Assembly (NCBI RefSeq): GCF_020535405.1
Contig: NZ_CP085036.1
Coordinates: forward strand, 124,001 to 188,000
From: Antiquaquibacter oligotrophicus
Lineage (GTDB): Bacteria > Actinomycetota > Actinomycetes > Actinomycetales > Microbacteriaceae
Length of the DNA stretch: 64,000 bases
Direction of reading: 5' to 3'
The notes under the pieces are model-generated. The model saw nothing but the letters and a program-made list of their open reading frames with translations, had not been told where the DNA came from and did not search any database. This document shows, one piece after another, positions 35,194 through 43,380 of the stretch (its first letter is position 1; every line of letters starts with the position of its first letter). The position numbers were made by a program, and so were the translations under genes.

Positions 35194-35544
35194 GTGCTGC
35201 CGTGGTGGGTATGGCTGCTTCTGTGGACCGCCCTCGTGCTTGCGCTTCTTGTTGTCGTCGGCGCACTGCTGTGGCGGTCGTTCCGCAAGTTCCTGGGAAT
35301 GGTCGAGGCGACCGGGGAACTGGCCGATCAACTGGGAACACTTGACATCCCGGAGCCCGTGCTGGATAAACCCGAACTCGCCGTGCTGGCCGTTGCCCGC
35401 GACATCCGGGACCGCGAGGATGCCCGACGCGCCCGTCGCTCGGAGTTGCGCCGCTCACGCCACGAACGCCGGATGGCGCGGGCTCGCCGCATCACGCGGG
35501 TGGATGCGACCTCCACGATGTGGCCGCCGGACTGGTACCGCTGA
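35194..35544 (+). CDS. membrane-anchored hypothetical protein
   Basis: A 116-residue protein with one N-terminal membrane helix (about residues 3-26, WWVWLLLWTALVLALLVVVG). A short hydrophilic segment follows, then a strongly basic helical tail (about 72-105, rich in Arg). The C-terminus is MWPPDWYR. The topology suggests a cytoplasmic tail. GTG 35194 is 1 nt after the pafC stop, so it is co-transcribed with pafBC and precedes tatA. Similar small proteins are found at this position in related genomes as I recall; no function is known. Confidence 0.75.
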   Translation: MLPWWVWLLLWTALVLALLVVVGALLWRSFRKFLGMVEATGELADQLGTLDIPEPVLDKPELAVLAVARDIRDREDARRARRSELRRSRHERRMARARRITRVDATSTMWPPDWYR

Positions 35545-35591
35545 TCGCTTGGTAGACTTGCCTTCATCGACCGCCTCGAGAAGGAGCAGCC

Positions 35592-35846
35592 ATGTTCGGA
35601 AATCTGACCGGATGGCACCTTGTCGCCGTCCTGGTGGTCGTTCTCGTCCTGTTCGGGGCTCCGAAGCTTCCGGGTCTCGCCCGTAGCCTCGGCCAGTCCA
35701 TGCGGATCTTCCGCAGCGAGGTCAAGACGATGAAGGACGAGTCGGCCGCGGATGCAGAACCCGCCGATGACGAGACCGAGGACGAGCCTCCCGCCAAGGC
35801 GAAGAAGACGCCGAGCAAGGGTGGCAGCGCCGGGTCCAAGCCGTAG
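35592..35846 (+). CDS. tatA: twin-arginine translocase subunit TatA
   Basis: An 84-residue protein that forms the pore-lining part of the Tat system exporting folded proteins. One membrane helix (about 7-22) is followed by the conserved FG at the hinge (LFGAPKLPGLARSLGQS), an amphipathic helix, and a charged tail rich in Glu and Lys. GAGAAGGAG precedes the ATG by about 6 nt. A TAGACT -10 hexamer at 35551-35556 may give it its own promoter. It is followed by tatC after 5 nt. No tatB is seen, as usual for many actinobacterial two-gene loci. Confidence 0.94.
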   Translation: MFGNLTGWHLVAVLVVVLVLFGAPKLPGLARSLGQSMRIFRSEVKTMKDESAADAEPADDETEDEPPAKAKKTPSKGGSAGSKP

Positions 35847-35851
35847 CCGGC

Positions 35852-36640
35852 ATGGCCACCCGATCAGGGCGGTGGCGCAATAAGAGCGACGAGCGTATGT
35901 CGCTCGCCGAGCACCTCCGCGAGCTTCGTAGGCGACTCGTCATCTCTGCGATCGCGATTCTCGTGACGGCGGTGGCGGGTTTTTTCCTCGCGCCCTTCGT
36001 CATCGACGCCTTGCGGGTTCCGATCAACCAAATCGCCGAACAGCGCAATGCGGAGATCATCTACACCACTGTGACCGGCGCGTTCGATCTTCGATTGGCC
36101 ATCTCGTTCACCATCGCGATCGTGCTCGCGAGCCCAGTGTGGCTCTACCAGATCTTCGCGTTCCTGGTCCCGGGCCTGACGTCGAAGGAGAAGCGCTACA
36201 CGTTCGGATTCTTCTTCTCTGCGGTGCCACTGTTCTTCTTGGGGGCGGCTGCGGGATGGTTCGTCTTCCCGCACATGGTCGAACTCCTCACCTCCTTCTC
36301 ATCGCAGGAGGACTCGACACTTCTTGACGCCAAGATCTACTACGACTTCGTCATCAAGCTCGTACTGGCTGTGGGGATCGCCTTTGTGCTCCCCGTGTTC
36401 CTGGTTCTCCTGAACTTCACGGGAGTTCTGAGCGCGGCATCCATCCTCAAGGGCTGGCGAGTAGCCATCCTCGTGATCACACTCTTCACCGCCCTCGCGA
36501 CGCCAGCTGCCGACGTGGTCTCGATGTTCCTTCTGGCGGTTCCGATGGTCATCCTCTACTTCGCAGCGTTCGGGGTGGCGTGGCTGCACGACCGTCGCGT
36601 GGCACGCCGCGAAGCGGCATTCGCCACAGCCACCGCTTAG
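35852..36640 (+). CDS. tatC: Sec-independent translocase subunit TatC
   Basis: A 262-residue polytopic protein with six membrane helices that recognises twin-arginine signal peptides. The N-terminal signature is MSLAEHLRELRRRLVIS (about 16-32). FLVPGLTSKEKRYTFGF is the conserved cytoplasmic loop with the family's FxxPGLxxxE pattern. The C-terminus is short. It is translated 5 nt after tatA and forms a unit with it. Confidence 0.95.
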   Translation: MATRSGRWRNKSDERMSLAEHLRELRRRLVISAIAILVTAVAGFFLAPFVIDALRVPINQIAEQRNAEIIYTTVTGAFDLRLAISFTIAIVLASPVWLYQIFAFLVPGLTSKEKRYTFGFFFSAVPLFFLGAAAGWFVFPHMVELLTSFSSQEDSTLLDAKIYYDFVIKLVLAVGIAFVLPVFLVLLNFTGVLSAASILKGWRVAILVITLFTALATPAADVVSMFLLAVPMVILYFAAFGVAWLHDRRVARREAAFATATA

Positions 36641-36650
36641 GCTGAAGCTA

Positions 36651-39074
36651 ATGACCTCCGAGCTCTCGCCGTCGGAGCGGTATGCCGCTTCCCGCCGCCG
36701 TAGCGACCATCCCGTGGTCGAGGCTTTCCGGGCGGGGCAGCGCTTCGACCTCGATCCCTTCCAACTCGAAGCGTGCCGTCACCTCGAGGACGGCGAGAGC
36801 GTGCTCGTGGCCGCGCCGACGGGTGCCGGCAAAACGATCGTCGCCGAGTTCGCGATCTTCCAGGCGATGCAAAGACCACGATCGAAGGTCTTCTACACAA
36901 CCCCGATGAAGGCGCTCAGCAACCAGAAATTCAACGAACTGGTCGATGAGTACGGTCACGAGTCTGTTGGCCTTCTGACGGGCGACAGCAACATCAACTC
37001 GGGAGCGCGAATCGTCGTTATGACGACGGAAGTGCTCCGCAACATGCTGTACGCAAATTCCGACCTCCTTCGTGACCTCGACTATGTGGTCATGGACGAA
37101 GTGCACTTCCTCGCTGATCGCTTCCGCGGCGCCGTGTGGGAGGAAGTCATCATCCACCTCCCGCAGAGCGTGCGTATGGTGTCTCTCAGCGCGACGGTCT
37201 CCAACGCCGAGGAGTTCGGCGATTGGCTGCAAGCAGTTCGCGGCGATACCGCCGTGATCGTCTCCGAAGACCGTCCCGTGCCGTTAGATCAGCACATCCT
37301 CATGCGCACGAAGCTCGTTGACCTGTTCGACTCCTCCGGAAGCATCGGTACAAACCGTGTCAACCCGGAGTTGCTCCAGCTAGCACGGTCGGGGATGCCA
37401 CGCCAGAAGGGTGGCCGGGGCGGCCCGCGCTACTACTCCCGTCAGGGCCGACCGGAGAGCCAGCGGATGCAACGGGCCGACGTTGTGCATCTGCTCGAGT
37501 CACGCAATCTCCTCCCGGCGATCTTCTTCAACTTCAGCCGAAACGGATGCGATCAAGCTGTATCGCAGGTCCTCCGCAGCGGCTTCACCTGCACGACAGC
37601 AGAGGAACGCCGTGAGATCCGGGAGATCGTGGAAGAGCGCTGCCGGACGCTCCTCGACGAGGACCTGGGCGTGCTCGGCTACTGGGATTGGCTGTCAGGT
37701 CTCGAACGCGGCGTCGCGGCCCATCACGCCGGGCTGCTACCGGCGTTCAAGGAGGTCGTGGAAGAGCTCTTCCAGAAGAAGCTCGTCAAAGTCGTCTTCG
37801 CTACCGAGACCCTCGCCCTCGGTATCAATATGCCGGCGCGCACGGTTGTGCTCGAAAAGCTCGAGAAGTTCAACGGCGAGGCTCGAGTGCCCATAACACC
37901 GGGGGAGTACACGCAGCTCACCGGGCGCGCTGGTCGACGCGGTATCGACGTCGAGGGCCACTCGGTCATCCAGTGGGCAGAGGGCCTCGACCCGCAGTCG
38001 GTCGCCTCGCTTGCCTCGCGACGCACGTACCCGCTCAATTCGAGCTTCCGTCCCACCTACAACATGGCGGCCAACCTCATCGAGCAATTCGGGCGCGCTC
38101 GCACGAGGGAGATTCTGGAATCGAGTTTCGCCCAGTTCCAGGCCGATCGTGCCGTCGTCGATCTTGCCCGCAAGGTGCGTTCCCAGGAGGAGTCGCTCGC
38201 GGGTTATGCGCAGTCGATGACGTGTCACCTCGGCGATTTCGCCGAGTACTCGGGCATCCGTCGCGAACTGACCGACCTCGAGCGCAAGGGCATTTCCGGC
38301 ACGGCAAGTCGTGCCGAACGAGATCGCCGGCAACGCAAACTCGCCGAGCTGCGGCGCCGGATGAAGCAGCACCCCTGTCACGCGTGTCAAGAACGTGAGT
38401 CCCACGCGAGGTGGGCGGAGCGCTGGTGGAAGCTCAAGCGCGAAACCGATCAACTGTCCTCCCAGATCCGCAATCGCACGGGTGCCGTCGCTCGCATCTT
38501 CGACCGGGTCAGCGACGTGCTCATTCAGCTCGGCTACCTCGTCGATGGTCCAGGGGGAGACCTGCAGTTGAGCCCATCGGGCCGGATGCTGCGGCGAATC
38601 TACGGCGAACGGGATCTTCTCGTCGCTGAGTCGCTCCGCCGCGGCTTGTGGGATTCTCTCGACGCCCCATCCCTTGCCGCTATGGCCACAACCCTCGTCT
38701 ACGAGCCGCGACGCGAGGAGGGTGAACTCGGCGATCGCCACCTCCCACGGGGACGCTTCCGCGACGCGTTGGAGAGCACCGGCACGCTGTGGGCCGAGCT
38801 GGATGACCTCGAGCACGACCACAAGCTTCCCGGCAGCCAGCCGCTCTCCACGGGACTCGCACTCGCAATGTATCGCTGGGCGAACGGTACGAGTCTGGAC
38901 GCCGTCCTCCGCGAAGCCGACATGGCCGCCGGCGATTTCGTGCGCTGGTCGAAGCAGACGATCGACCTTCTCGACCAGCTCTCTATCGTCGCGGACGGAC
39001 CCGTCGGGCGCACCGCGCGGGTCGCGCTCGACGGCATCCGTCGTGGCATCGTCGCGTACAGTTCGGTCGCATGA
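36651..39074 (+). CDS. helY: DEAD/DEAH-box RNA helicase, HelY/Ski2-like
   Basis: An 807-residue Ski2/Mtr4-like helicase found next to tatAC in many actinobacteria. Walker A is APTGAGKT (55-62), Walker B is DEVHF (149-153), motif III is SLSATV, and motif VI is RAGRRGIDVEG. The C-terminal half holds an accessory beta region and a DSHCT-type helical domain. It contains a C-x2-C pair (HPCHACQERES) that might bind metal. TAGGCT (36638-36643) lies 7 nt before the ATG, so it may also have a leaderless transcript of its own. RNA processing is the likely role. Confidence 0.92.
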   Translation: MTSELSPSERYAASRRRSDHPVVEAFRAGQRFDLDPFQLEACRHLEDGESVLVAAPTGAGKTIVAEFAIFQAMQRPRSKVFYTTPMKALSNQKFNELVDEYGHESVGLLTGDSNINSGARIVVMTTEVLRNMLYANSDLLRDLDYVVMDEVHFLADRFRGAVWEEVIIHLPQSVRMVSLSATVSNAEEFGDWLQAVRGDTAVIVSEDRPVPLDQHILMRTKLVDLFDSSGSIGTNRVNPELLQLARSGMPRQKGGRGGPRYYSRQGRPESQRMQRADVVHLLESRNLLPAIFFNFSRNGCDQAVSQVLRSGFTCTTAEERREIREIVEERCRTLLDEDLGVLGYWDWLSGLERGVAAHHAGLLPAFKEVVEELFQKKLVKVVFATETLALGINMPARTVVLEKLEKFNGEARVPITPGEYTQLTGRAGRRGIDVEGHSVIQWAEGLDPQSVASLASRRTYPLNSSFRPTYNMAANLIEQFGRARTREILESSFAQFQADRAVVDLARKVRSQEESLAGYAQSMTCHLGDFAEYSGIRRELTDLERKGISGTASRAERDRRQRKLAELRRRMKQHPCHACQERESHARWAERWWKLKRETDQLSSQIRNRTGAVARIFDRVSDVLIQLGYLVDGPGGDLQLSPSGRMLRRIYGERDLLVAESLRRGLWDSLDAPSLAAMATTLVYEPRREEGELGDRHLPRGRFRDALESTGTLWAELDDLEHDHKLPGSQPLSTGLALAMYRWANGTSLDAVLREADMAAGDFVRWSKQTIDLLDQLSIVADGPVGRTARVALDGIRRGIVAYSSVA

Positions 39075-40609
39075 TCGTCTCGTACGATTCCACAGTGAAA
39101 CCGCCTCTCCCGTTGTGGGCCGCCCTGATTGTGGCGGCGGGGGCGGGCGCCGTGCTCGACGGCGGGTTCCCCGATCGCGCGATCTGGCTCCTGGCGATCG
39201 TGGGCGTTGGTCTGGTTCTCGTGACGCTCATCGGCCGTCGGCTCTCCAGCGCCGCCCTCGTCGGGTTTGTGGCCGGACTGTCGTTTTATCTCACGCACAT
39301 TCAGTGGGCATCCCTGTTCCTTGGTCCGTTGCCCATGACGGCGCTGGCGGTGCTTCAGTCACTGTTTTTCGCCGCGGGAGCCGTCGTGATCACGGCGGCC
39401 TACCGCTGGGTCCCTCGCGCGTTTCCCTCGGCTCTGGGTCGCGTCATCCTGGTTCCCGTCATTGTCTCTGGGCTCTGGACCGCCCGCGAGGCCTGGTCGA
39501 GCGTGTGGCCGTACGGCGGATTCGCGTGGGGCCGCATCGGCCTCTCTCAAGCAGAGGGGCCGCTCGCACCCTTGTTCGGCTGGGTGGGCATCTCGGGTAT
39601 GACGTTCCTGCTTGTCCTCGTGGCAGCGGTGACCGTCGAAGCCGTACGCGCAACCGACCTTCCCAAGCTTTCACGTATTGCCGCCCCTGTCGGCATCTCT
39701 GCCGCGCTCCTGGTTGTGCCCTTCTTTCCGGTGTCTGTCACCGGTGACATGACGGTCGCCGCCGTGCAGGGCAACGGCAAGGCGGGATACTTCGACAATT
39801 CGTCAGCTGACGACCTCCTCCGGGCACAGTTCGACGCCACCGAGCCCCTCTTCGGCAGCGATGTCGACGTTGTCGTCTGGCCGGAAGGGACAACCTTCCG
39901 TGACCCACTCGCCGACCCGTACACAACGAGCGTCTTCGACTTCGTCTCGGAGGAGATGGATGCCCCGCTCATCGCTCAGGGCGTGAGCGAGCGCGACGGC
40001 TCGTACTACAACACCGCCGTGTTGTGGAAAGCGGGGGAGGGGGCGCTGGACTACTACGACAAGAAGCATCCGGTGCCGTTCGGCGAGTACGTTCCCGATC
40101 GCGAGTTCTGGCGGCCGTTCGCCCCGGATCTCATTGATCTGATCCAGCGCGAGTACACGCCGGGCACAACGGACCCCGTCATCGACGTCGACGGGGTCAT
40201 CGCCGGCATCAACATCTGTTTCGACATCGTCGACGATCAGATCCTGACCGAGTCCGTGGAGGAGGGCGCGCAGATCATTTTCGCGTCATCCAACAACGCC
40301 GATTTCGGCCGAACCGACGAGAGCGTTCAGCAACTCGCCATCGCCCGTGTTCGCGCGCTCGAACTCGGACGCACGGTCGTGAACATCTCGACCGTCGGGA
40401 TCAGCGCGATGATCGCTCCCGACGGAACGACCATCGCCGAGCTGCCCTGGTATGAGCCAGGCGCGATGGTCGAATCCGTGCCGTTGTCGGAGACGATCAC
40501 ACCCGCAGTCGCCGCCGGTCGCCAGATCGAATGGTTCGTCTCTGCGCTCGGGATTGCGGGACTCCTCGGCGCGTGGTTCGCGCGCACGAAAAGACCCCGC
40601 TCCCGATAA
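39071..40609 (+). CDS. lnt: apolipoprotein N-acyltransferase
   Basis: A 512-residue membrane enzyme that adds the third acyl chain to the N-terminal cysteine of lipoproteins. The N-terminal half has about seven hydrophobic helices. The nitrilase-type domain (about 225-485) has the catalytic triad Glu272 (WPEGTTF), Lys332 (YDKKHPVPFGEY) and Cys383 (INICFD). A short last helix follows. The ATG overlaps the helY stop by 4 nt. The window contains several lipoprotein substrates, such as CtaC and the FKBP-like protein. There is no fused dolichol-mannose synthase domain, unlike mycobacterial versions. Confidence 0.93.
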   Translation: MIVSYDSTVKPPLPLWAALIVAAGAGAVLDGGFPDRAIWLLAIVGVGLVLVTLIGRRLSSAALVGFVAGLSFYLTHIQWASLFLGPLPMTALAVLQSLFFAAGAVVITAAYRWVPRAFPSALGRVILVPVIVSGLWTAREAWSSVWPYGGFAWGRIGLSQAEGPLAPLFGWVGISGMTFLLVLVAAVTVEAVRATDLPKLSRIAAPVGISAALLVVPFFPVSVTGDMTVAAVQGNGKAGYFDNSSADDLLRAQFDATEPLFGSDVDVVVWPEGTTFRDPLADPYTTSVFDFVSEEMDAPLIAQGVSERDGSYYNTAVLWKAGEGALDYYDKKHPVPFGEYVPDREFWRPFAPDLIDLIQREYTPGTTDPVIDVDGVIAGINICFDIVDDQILTESVEEGAQIIFASSNNADFGRTDESVQQLAIARVRALELGRTVVNISTVGISAMIAPDGTTIAELPWYEPGAMVESVPLSETITPAVAAGRQIEWFVSALGIAGLLGAWFARTKRPRSR

Positions 40610-40623
40610 ACGGGAACGGGGTC
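40593..40623 (-). terminator. rbpA terminator inside the lnt 3' end
   Basis: A 13-bp stem with one mismatch (GACCCCG-TCCCG against CGGGA-CGGGGTC, 5-nt loop). Read on the minus strand it is followed by TTTT, a complete intrinsic terminator for rbpA. It overlaps the last codons and stop of lnt. Confidence 0.8.
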
Positions 40624-40644
40624 GACGTCACAGAGACGGTCGGG

Positions 40645-41019
40645 CTAGGCGCCGATCTTGTCCTGAGAGCCCTGGCCCCGACGAGCACGAAGGTACTCGA
40701 GACGCTCCTGGAGCAACTCCTCGAGCTCGGCTCGCGTGCGACGCTCCAGAAGCATGTCCCAGTGGCTTCGAGGAATCTTGGCCTCGGCCTCTTCGCGCTC
40801 GACAGGCTCACCGTCGGCCCCCAGAAGGATGCCCTCCTGACCCGTCTTGGGCGACTCCCACACGGGAGGGATCTCAGCGTCAGCGGCGAAAATCACCTCA
40901 AAGGTGGTGCCGTCCGCGGCACGATACATTCTCTTAACCCGCGGAGAGAACTCCACACCCTCTTCGCTCTGTAGGCTCTGGGTGCCCAGTCTCATCCCGC
41001 GCAAGCTACGGTCTGCCAT
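40645..41019 (-). CDS. rbpA: RNA polymerase-binding protein RbpA
   Basis: A 124-residue actinobacteria-specific transcription factor that binds the principal sigma factor and stabilises open complexes. It starts MADRSLRGMRLGTQS; the core barrel spans about 25-75. The sigma interaction domain is in the C-terminal half (IPRSHWDMLLERRTRAELEELLQERL). The zinc cysteines of some homologues are absent, as in mycobacteria. AAGGAGGG precedes the ATG by about 7 nt. It is convergent with lnt and ends in a strong terminator. Confidence 0.96.
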   Translation of the reverse strand: MADRSLRGMRLGTQSLQSEEGVEFSPRVKRMYRAADGTTFEVIFAADAEIPPVWESPKTGQEGILLGADGEPVEREEAEAKIPRSHWDMLLERRTRAELEELLQERLEYLRARRGQGSQDKIGA

Positions 41020-41054
41020 TGTGTGGCCCTCCTTGTGGTCGCGGTCAGCTCCCA

Positions 41055-41086
41055 GTTATAAACCGTCAAGCTGGGCATAACCTTCC
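41055..41086 (-). promoter_or_regulatory. putative rbpA promoter with SigR-like elements
   Basis: On the minus strand GGAAG-N18-GTT (41061-41086) closely fits the SigR/SigH consensus GGAAT-N18-GTT, with one mismatch. A TATAAC hexamer (41055-41060) immediately downstream could serve as a vegetative -10. The leader would be about 35-40 nt. In Streptomyces coelicolor rbpA is known to be a SigR target. Confidence 0.55.
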
Positions 41087-41112
41087 AGCCCCGCGCCTCT
41101 CCCAGGCTGTTC

Positions 41113-41901
41113 TCAGGCTGGGAGTCGGCGACCGACGAGTTCGAGCGCGAGGTCCGCGCGATCGGTGACGATGCCGTCCACCCCGAGATCGAGGAGCCCG
41201 GCCATGTCTACGGGATCGTTGATAGTCCAGATGTGGATCTCGACACCGACGGCGTGAAGACGCTCGATCATGGGCCGCGTCGCCACCGCCAGACCGAGCG
41301 CCCGGACTGGCACCTGGACCGCGTGGACTCCGCGCAAAGCTCGAGTGAGGGCCACCGACGCTCTCGCCTTTCCCGCGATGAGCGCTGAGAGGAAGACTCG
41401 CGCCGACGCGGATGTTGCGACACCGGGGAGTGCCCGCACGGCCGAGCGGCGCCGGTCCTCGTTGAACGAGGTGAGCAGCACCCTGTCGACTGCGCCGAGT
41501 TTCTCGATGGTCGCAACCGTGGGGGCTACGGCATCCCGGGACTTGATGTCGATGTTGAACCGCATCTGCGGAAATGCGTCCAGAGCTTCGGCCAGAGTGA
41601 CAAAGCCCTGACCGTGCCCCAGATCTATCCGCGCAAGTTCCGAGCGCGTGAGCTGATTCACACGGATGTTTCTGCCGGCGACACGACGAAGGTCCTCGTC
41701 ATGGCAGACGATCGCGGCTCCATCGGCACTCGCGTGGACATCGGTCTCGATGTAAGTCGCCCCCGCGGACACAGCATGAGCGAACGCGAGAAGTGTGTTC
41801 TCCGGCGCGTTCGTCGCCAACCCGCGGTGCGCAAAAACGCGCGGGAGCGGGGGAGCGAAGTACGCTGCGGCCGGACTACTTGGCCGCAGTGCCCTTGCCA
41901 C
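41113..41901 (-). CDS. glycerophosphodiester phosphodiesterase
   Basis: A 262-residue TIM-barrel enzyme that hydrolyses glycerophosphodiesters to glycerol 3-phosphate and an alcohol. FAHRGLATNAPENT holds the catalytic His-Arg and the metal-binding Glu-Asn pair. IETDVHASADGAAIVCHDEDL supplies the next metal ligands and the second catalytic histidine. WTINDPVDM and GIVTDRADL mark the end of the barrel. I chose GTG 41901, which overlaps the stomatin-like gene by 26 nt; no better start gives a full N-terminal strand. There is no signal peptide. Confidence 0.88.
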   Translation of the reverse strand: MARALRPSSPAAAYFAPPLPRVFAHRGLATNAPENTLLAFAHAVSAGATYIETDVHASADGAAIVCHDEDLRRVAGRNIRVNQLTRSELARIDLGHGQGFVTLAEALDAFPQMRFNIDIKSRDAVAPTVATIEKLGAVDRVLLTSFNEDRRRSAVRALPGVATSASARVFLSALIAGKARASVALTRALRGVHAVQVPVRALGLAVATRPMIERLHAVGVEIHIWTINDPVDMAGLLDLGVDGIVTDRADLALELVGRRLPA

Positions 41902-42790
41902 CGAAGAAACCCTCGCTGATCCCCTTGAGCGCCTCGGTGAGCTCGGAAGGGATGATCCACATCTTGTTCGAATCGCCCTCGGCGAGTTTGGGAAGCGTCT
42001 GCAAGTACTGGTAGGCCAGCAAAGGCGAGTCAGGGTTACCCGCGTGGATGGCACCGAAGACCGTGCTGATGGCCTCGGCCTCACCCTGCGCGCGGAGAAC
42101 CTGGGCTTTGGCATCACCCTCGGCGCGAAGAATCTCCGCCTGTCGAGCACCTTCAGCCTGGAGAATCTCGGACTGCTTGAGGCCCTCGGCGGTCAGAATC
42201 GCCGCGCGGCGATCGCGCTCGGCGCGCATCTGCTTCTCCATCGAGTCCTGGATCGAGACGGGCGGGTCGATCGCCTTCAATTCGACGCGGCCGACCCGGA
42301 TGCCCCACTTGCCAGTCGACTCATCCAGAACAACACGGAGTTGACCGTTGATGTTGTCGCGGCTCGTGAGCGCTTCTTCGAGATTCAGACCGCCGACAAC
42401 GTTACGCAAGGTGGTGGTCGTCAGCTGCTCGACCGCGCCGAGGTAGTTGGCGATCTCGTACGTCGCTGCACGGGCATCCGTCACTTGGAAAAACACCACG
42501 GTGTCGATCGAGACGACGAGATTGTCTTCGGTGATAACAGGCTGAGGCGGGAACGACACGACCTGCTCGCGCATGTCGATGAGCGGACGCAGCCGGTCAA
42601 TGAACGGAACGAGGATGTTCAGCCCGGGCATGAGGGTCTTGTGGTACTTGCCCAGGCGCTCGACGATTCCGGCATTGGCCTGGGGGATGATGCGGATCGA
42701 ACGGAACAGCACCACGATCACGAAGATCGCGACGACCGCGAGGAGAATGATCACGAATATCTGGCCGAGGAAGGCCCCTGGGTCGATCAT
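41876..42790 (-). CDS. SPFH/stomatin-like membrane protein
   Basis: A 304-residue prohibitin-homology protein of the QmcA/slipin type. One N-terminal helix (about 7-28) anchors it. The SPFH domain (about 30-190) begins RIIPQANAGIVERLGKYHKT. A coiled-coil rich in Ala and Glu (about 190-260) drives oligomerisation. Such proteins scaffold membrane microdomains. Together with the NfeD gene 2 nt upstream it forms the widespread NfeD-stomatin pair. Confidence 0.9.
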   Translation of the reverse strand: MIDPGAFLGQIFVIILLAVVAIFVIVVLFRSIRIIPQANAGIVERLGKYHKTLMPGLNILVPFIDRLRPLIDMREQVVSFPPQPVITEDNLVVSIDTVVFFQVTDARAATYEIANYLGAVEQLTTTTLRNVVGGLNLEEALTSRDNINGQLRVVLDESTGKWGIRVGRVELKAIDPPVSIQDSMEKQMRAERDRRAAILTAEGLKQSEILQAEGARQAEILRAEGDAKAQVLRAQGEAEAISTVFGAIHAGNPDSPLLAYQYLQTLPKLAEGDSNKMWIIPSELTEALKGISEGFFGGKGTAAK

Positions 42791-42792
42791 CG

Positions 42793-43278
42793 TTACTCCT
42801 TTGGTGTGATGTCGGATTCGGTTGTCTGAGGCACGGGCAGAGCCACTTCGGCGATGGCCCCGGAAATTCTGGTCACGACGACTCTGTCGCCTTCGCGAAG
42901 CGAATCGGAGGAGCGTGACGTCCAGGTCTCCCCGTTGTCGAGTTTGACCGAGCCGGTTCCCTCGACGAAATCACGCACGACTCTGCCACCCAACCCGTAG
43001 AGCGCATCGATGTTGCTGGGGGTGGGATCGGCACCTTTTTTGAGCGTGACGAGAAGCAGTGGTCGGATGGTGAAGATCAGGAGAGCCGACAATATGGCGG
43101 CGAGCCCGATCTGGACCCACCACGGCCAGCCCAGAAGGTTGGAGCCGAGGCCTCCGATGAGGCTGCCGGCAGCCATCATGAGGAAGGTGAACTCGAGGGT
43201 CACAAGCTCGATGATCACAAAAACGACCACGAGCGCCAGCCACAGAATCCAGAGGTACTGAGTCAGGTCGACGAGCAT
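42793..43278 (-). CDS. NfeD family membrane protein
   Basis: A 161-residue protein with three or four hydrophobic segments (about 8-75) followed by an OB-fold domain (about 95-150, with EGTGSVKLDNGETWTS). This is the short NfeD form without the serine-protease domain. It is the usual partner of the stomatin-like protein downstream. The ATG at 43278 is supported by GGAG about 9 nt upstream and by MLVDLTQYLWILW as the natural N-terminus. Confidence 0.87.
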   Translation of the reverse strand: MLVDLTQYLWILWLALVVVFVIIELVTLEFTFLMMAAGSLIGGLGSNLLGWPWWVQIGLAAILSALLIFTIRPLLLVTLKKGADPTPSNIDALYGLGGRVVRDFVEGTGSVKLDNGETWTSRSSDSLREGDRVVVTRISGAIAEVALPVPQTTESDITPKE

Positions 43279-43380
43279 GGCTTCAGCGCTCCCTCCCGCG
43301 ATCGCACCCGAAGCCCGGGTTCGTGATTCGACGGTATCACCCTGCCTCTCGCGCGTCACCGCGACCGCTAGAGTCGTTGC

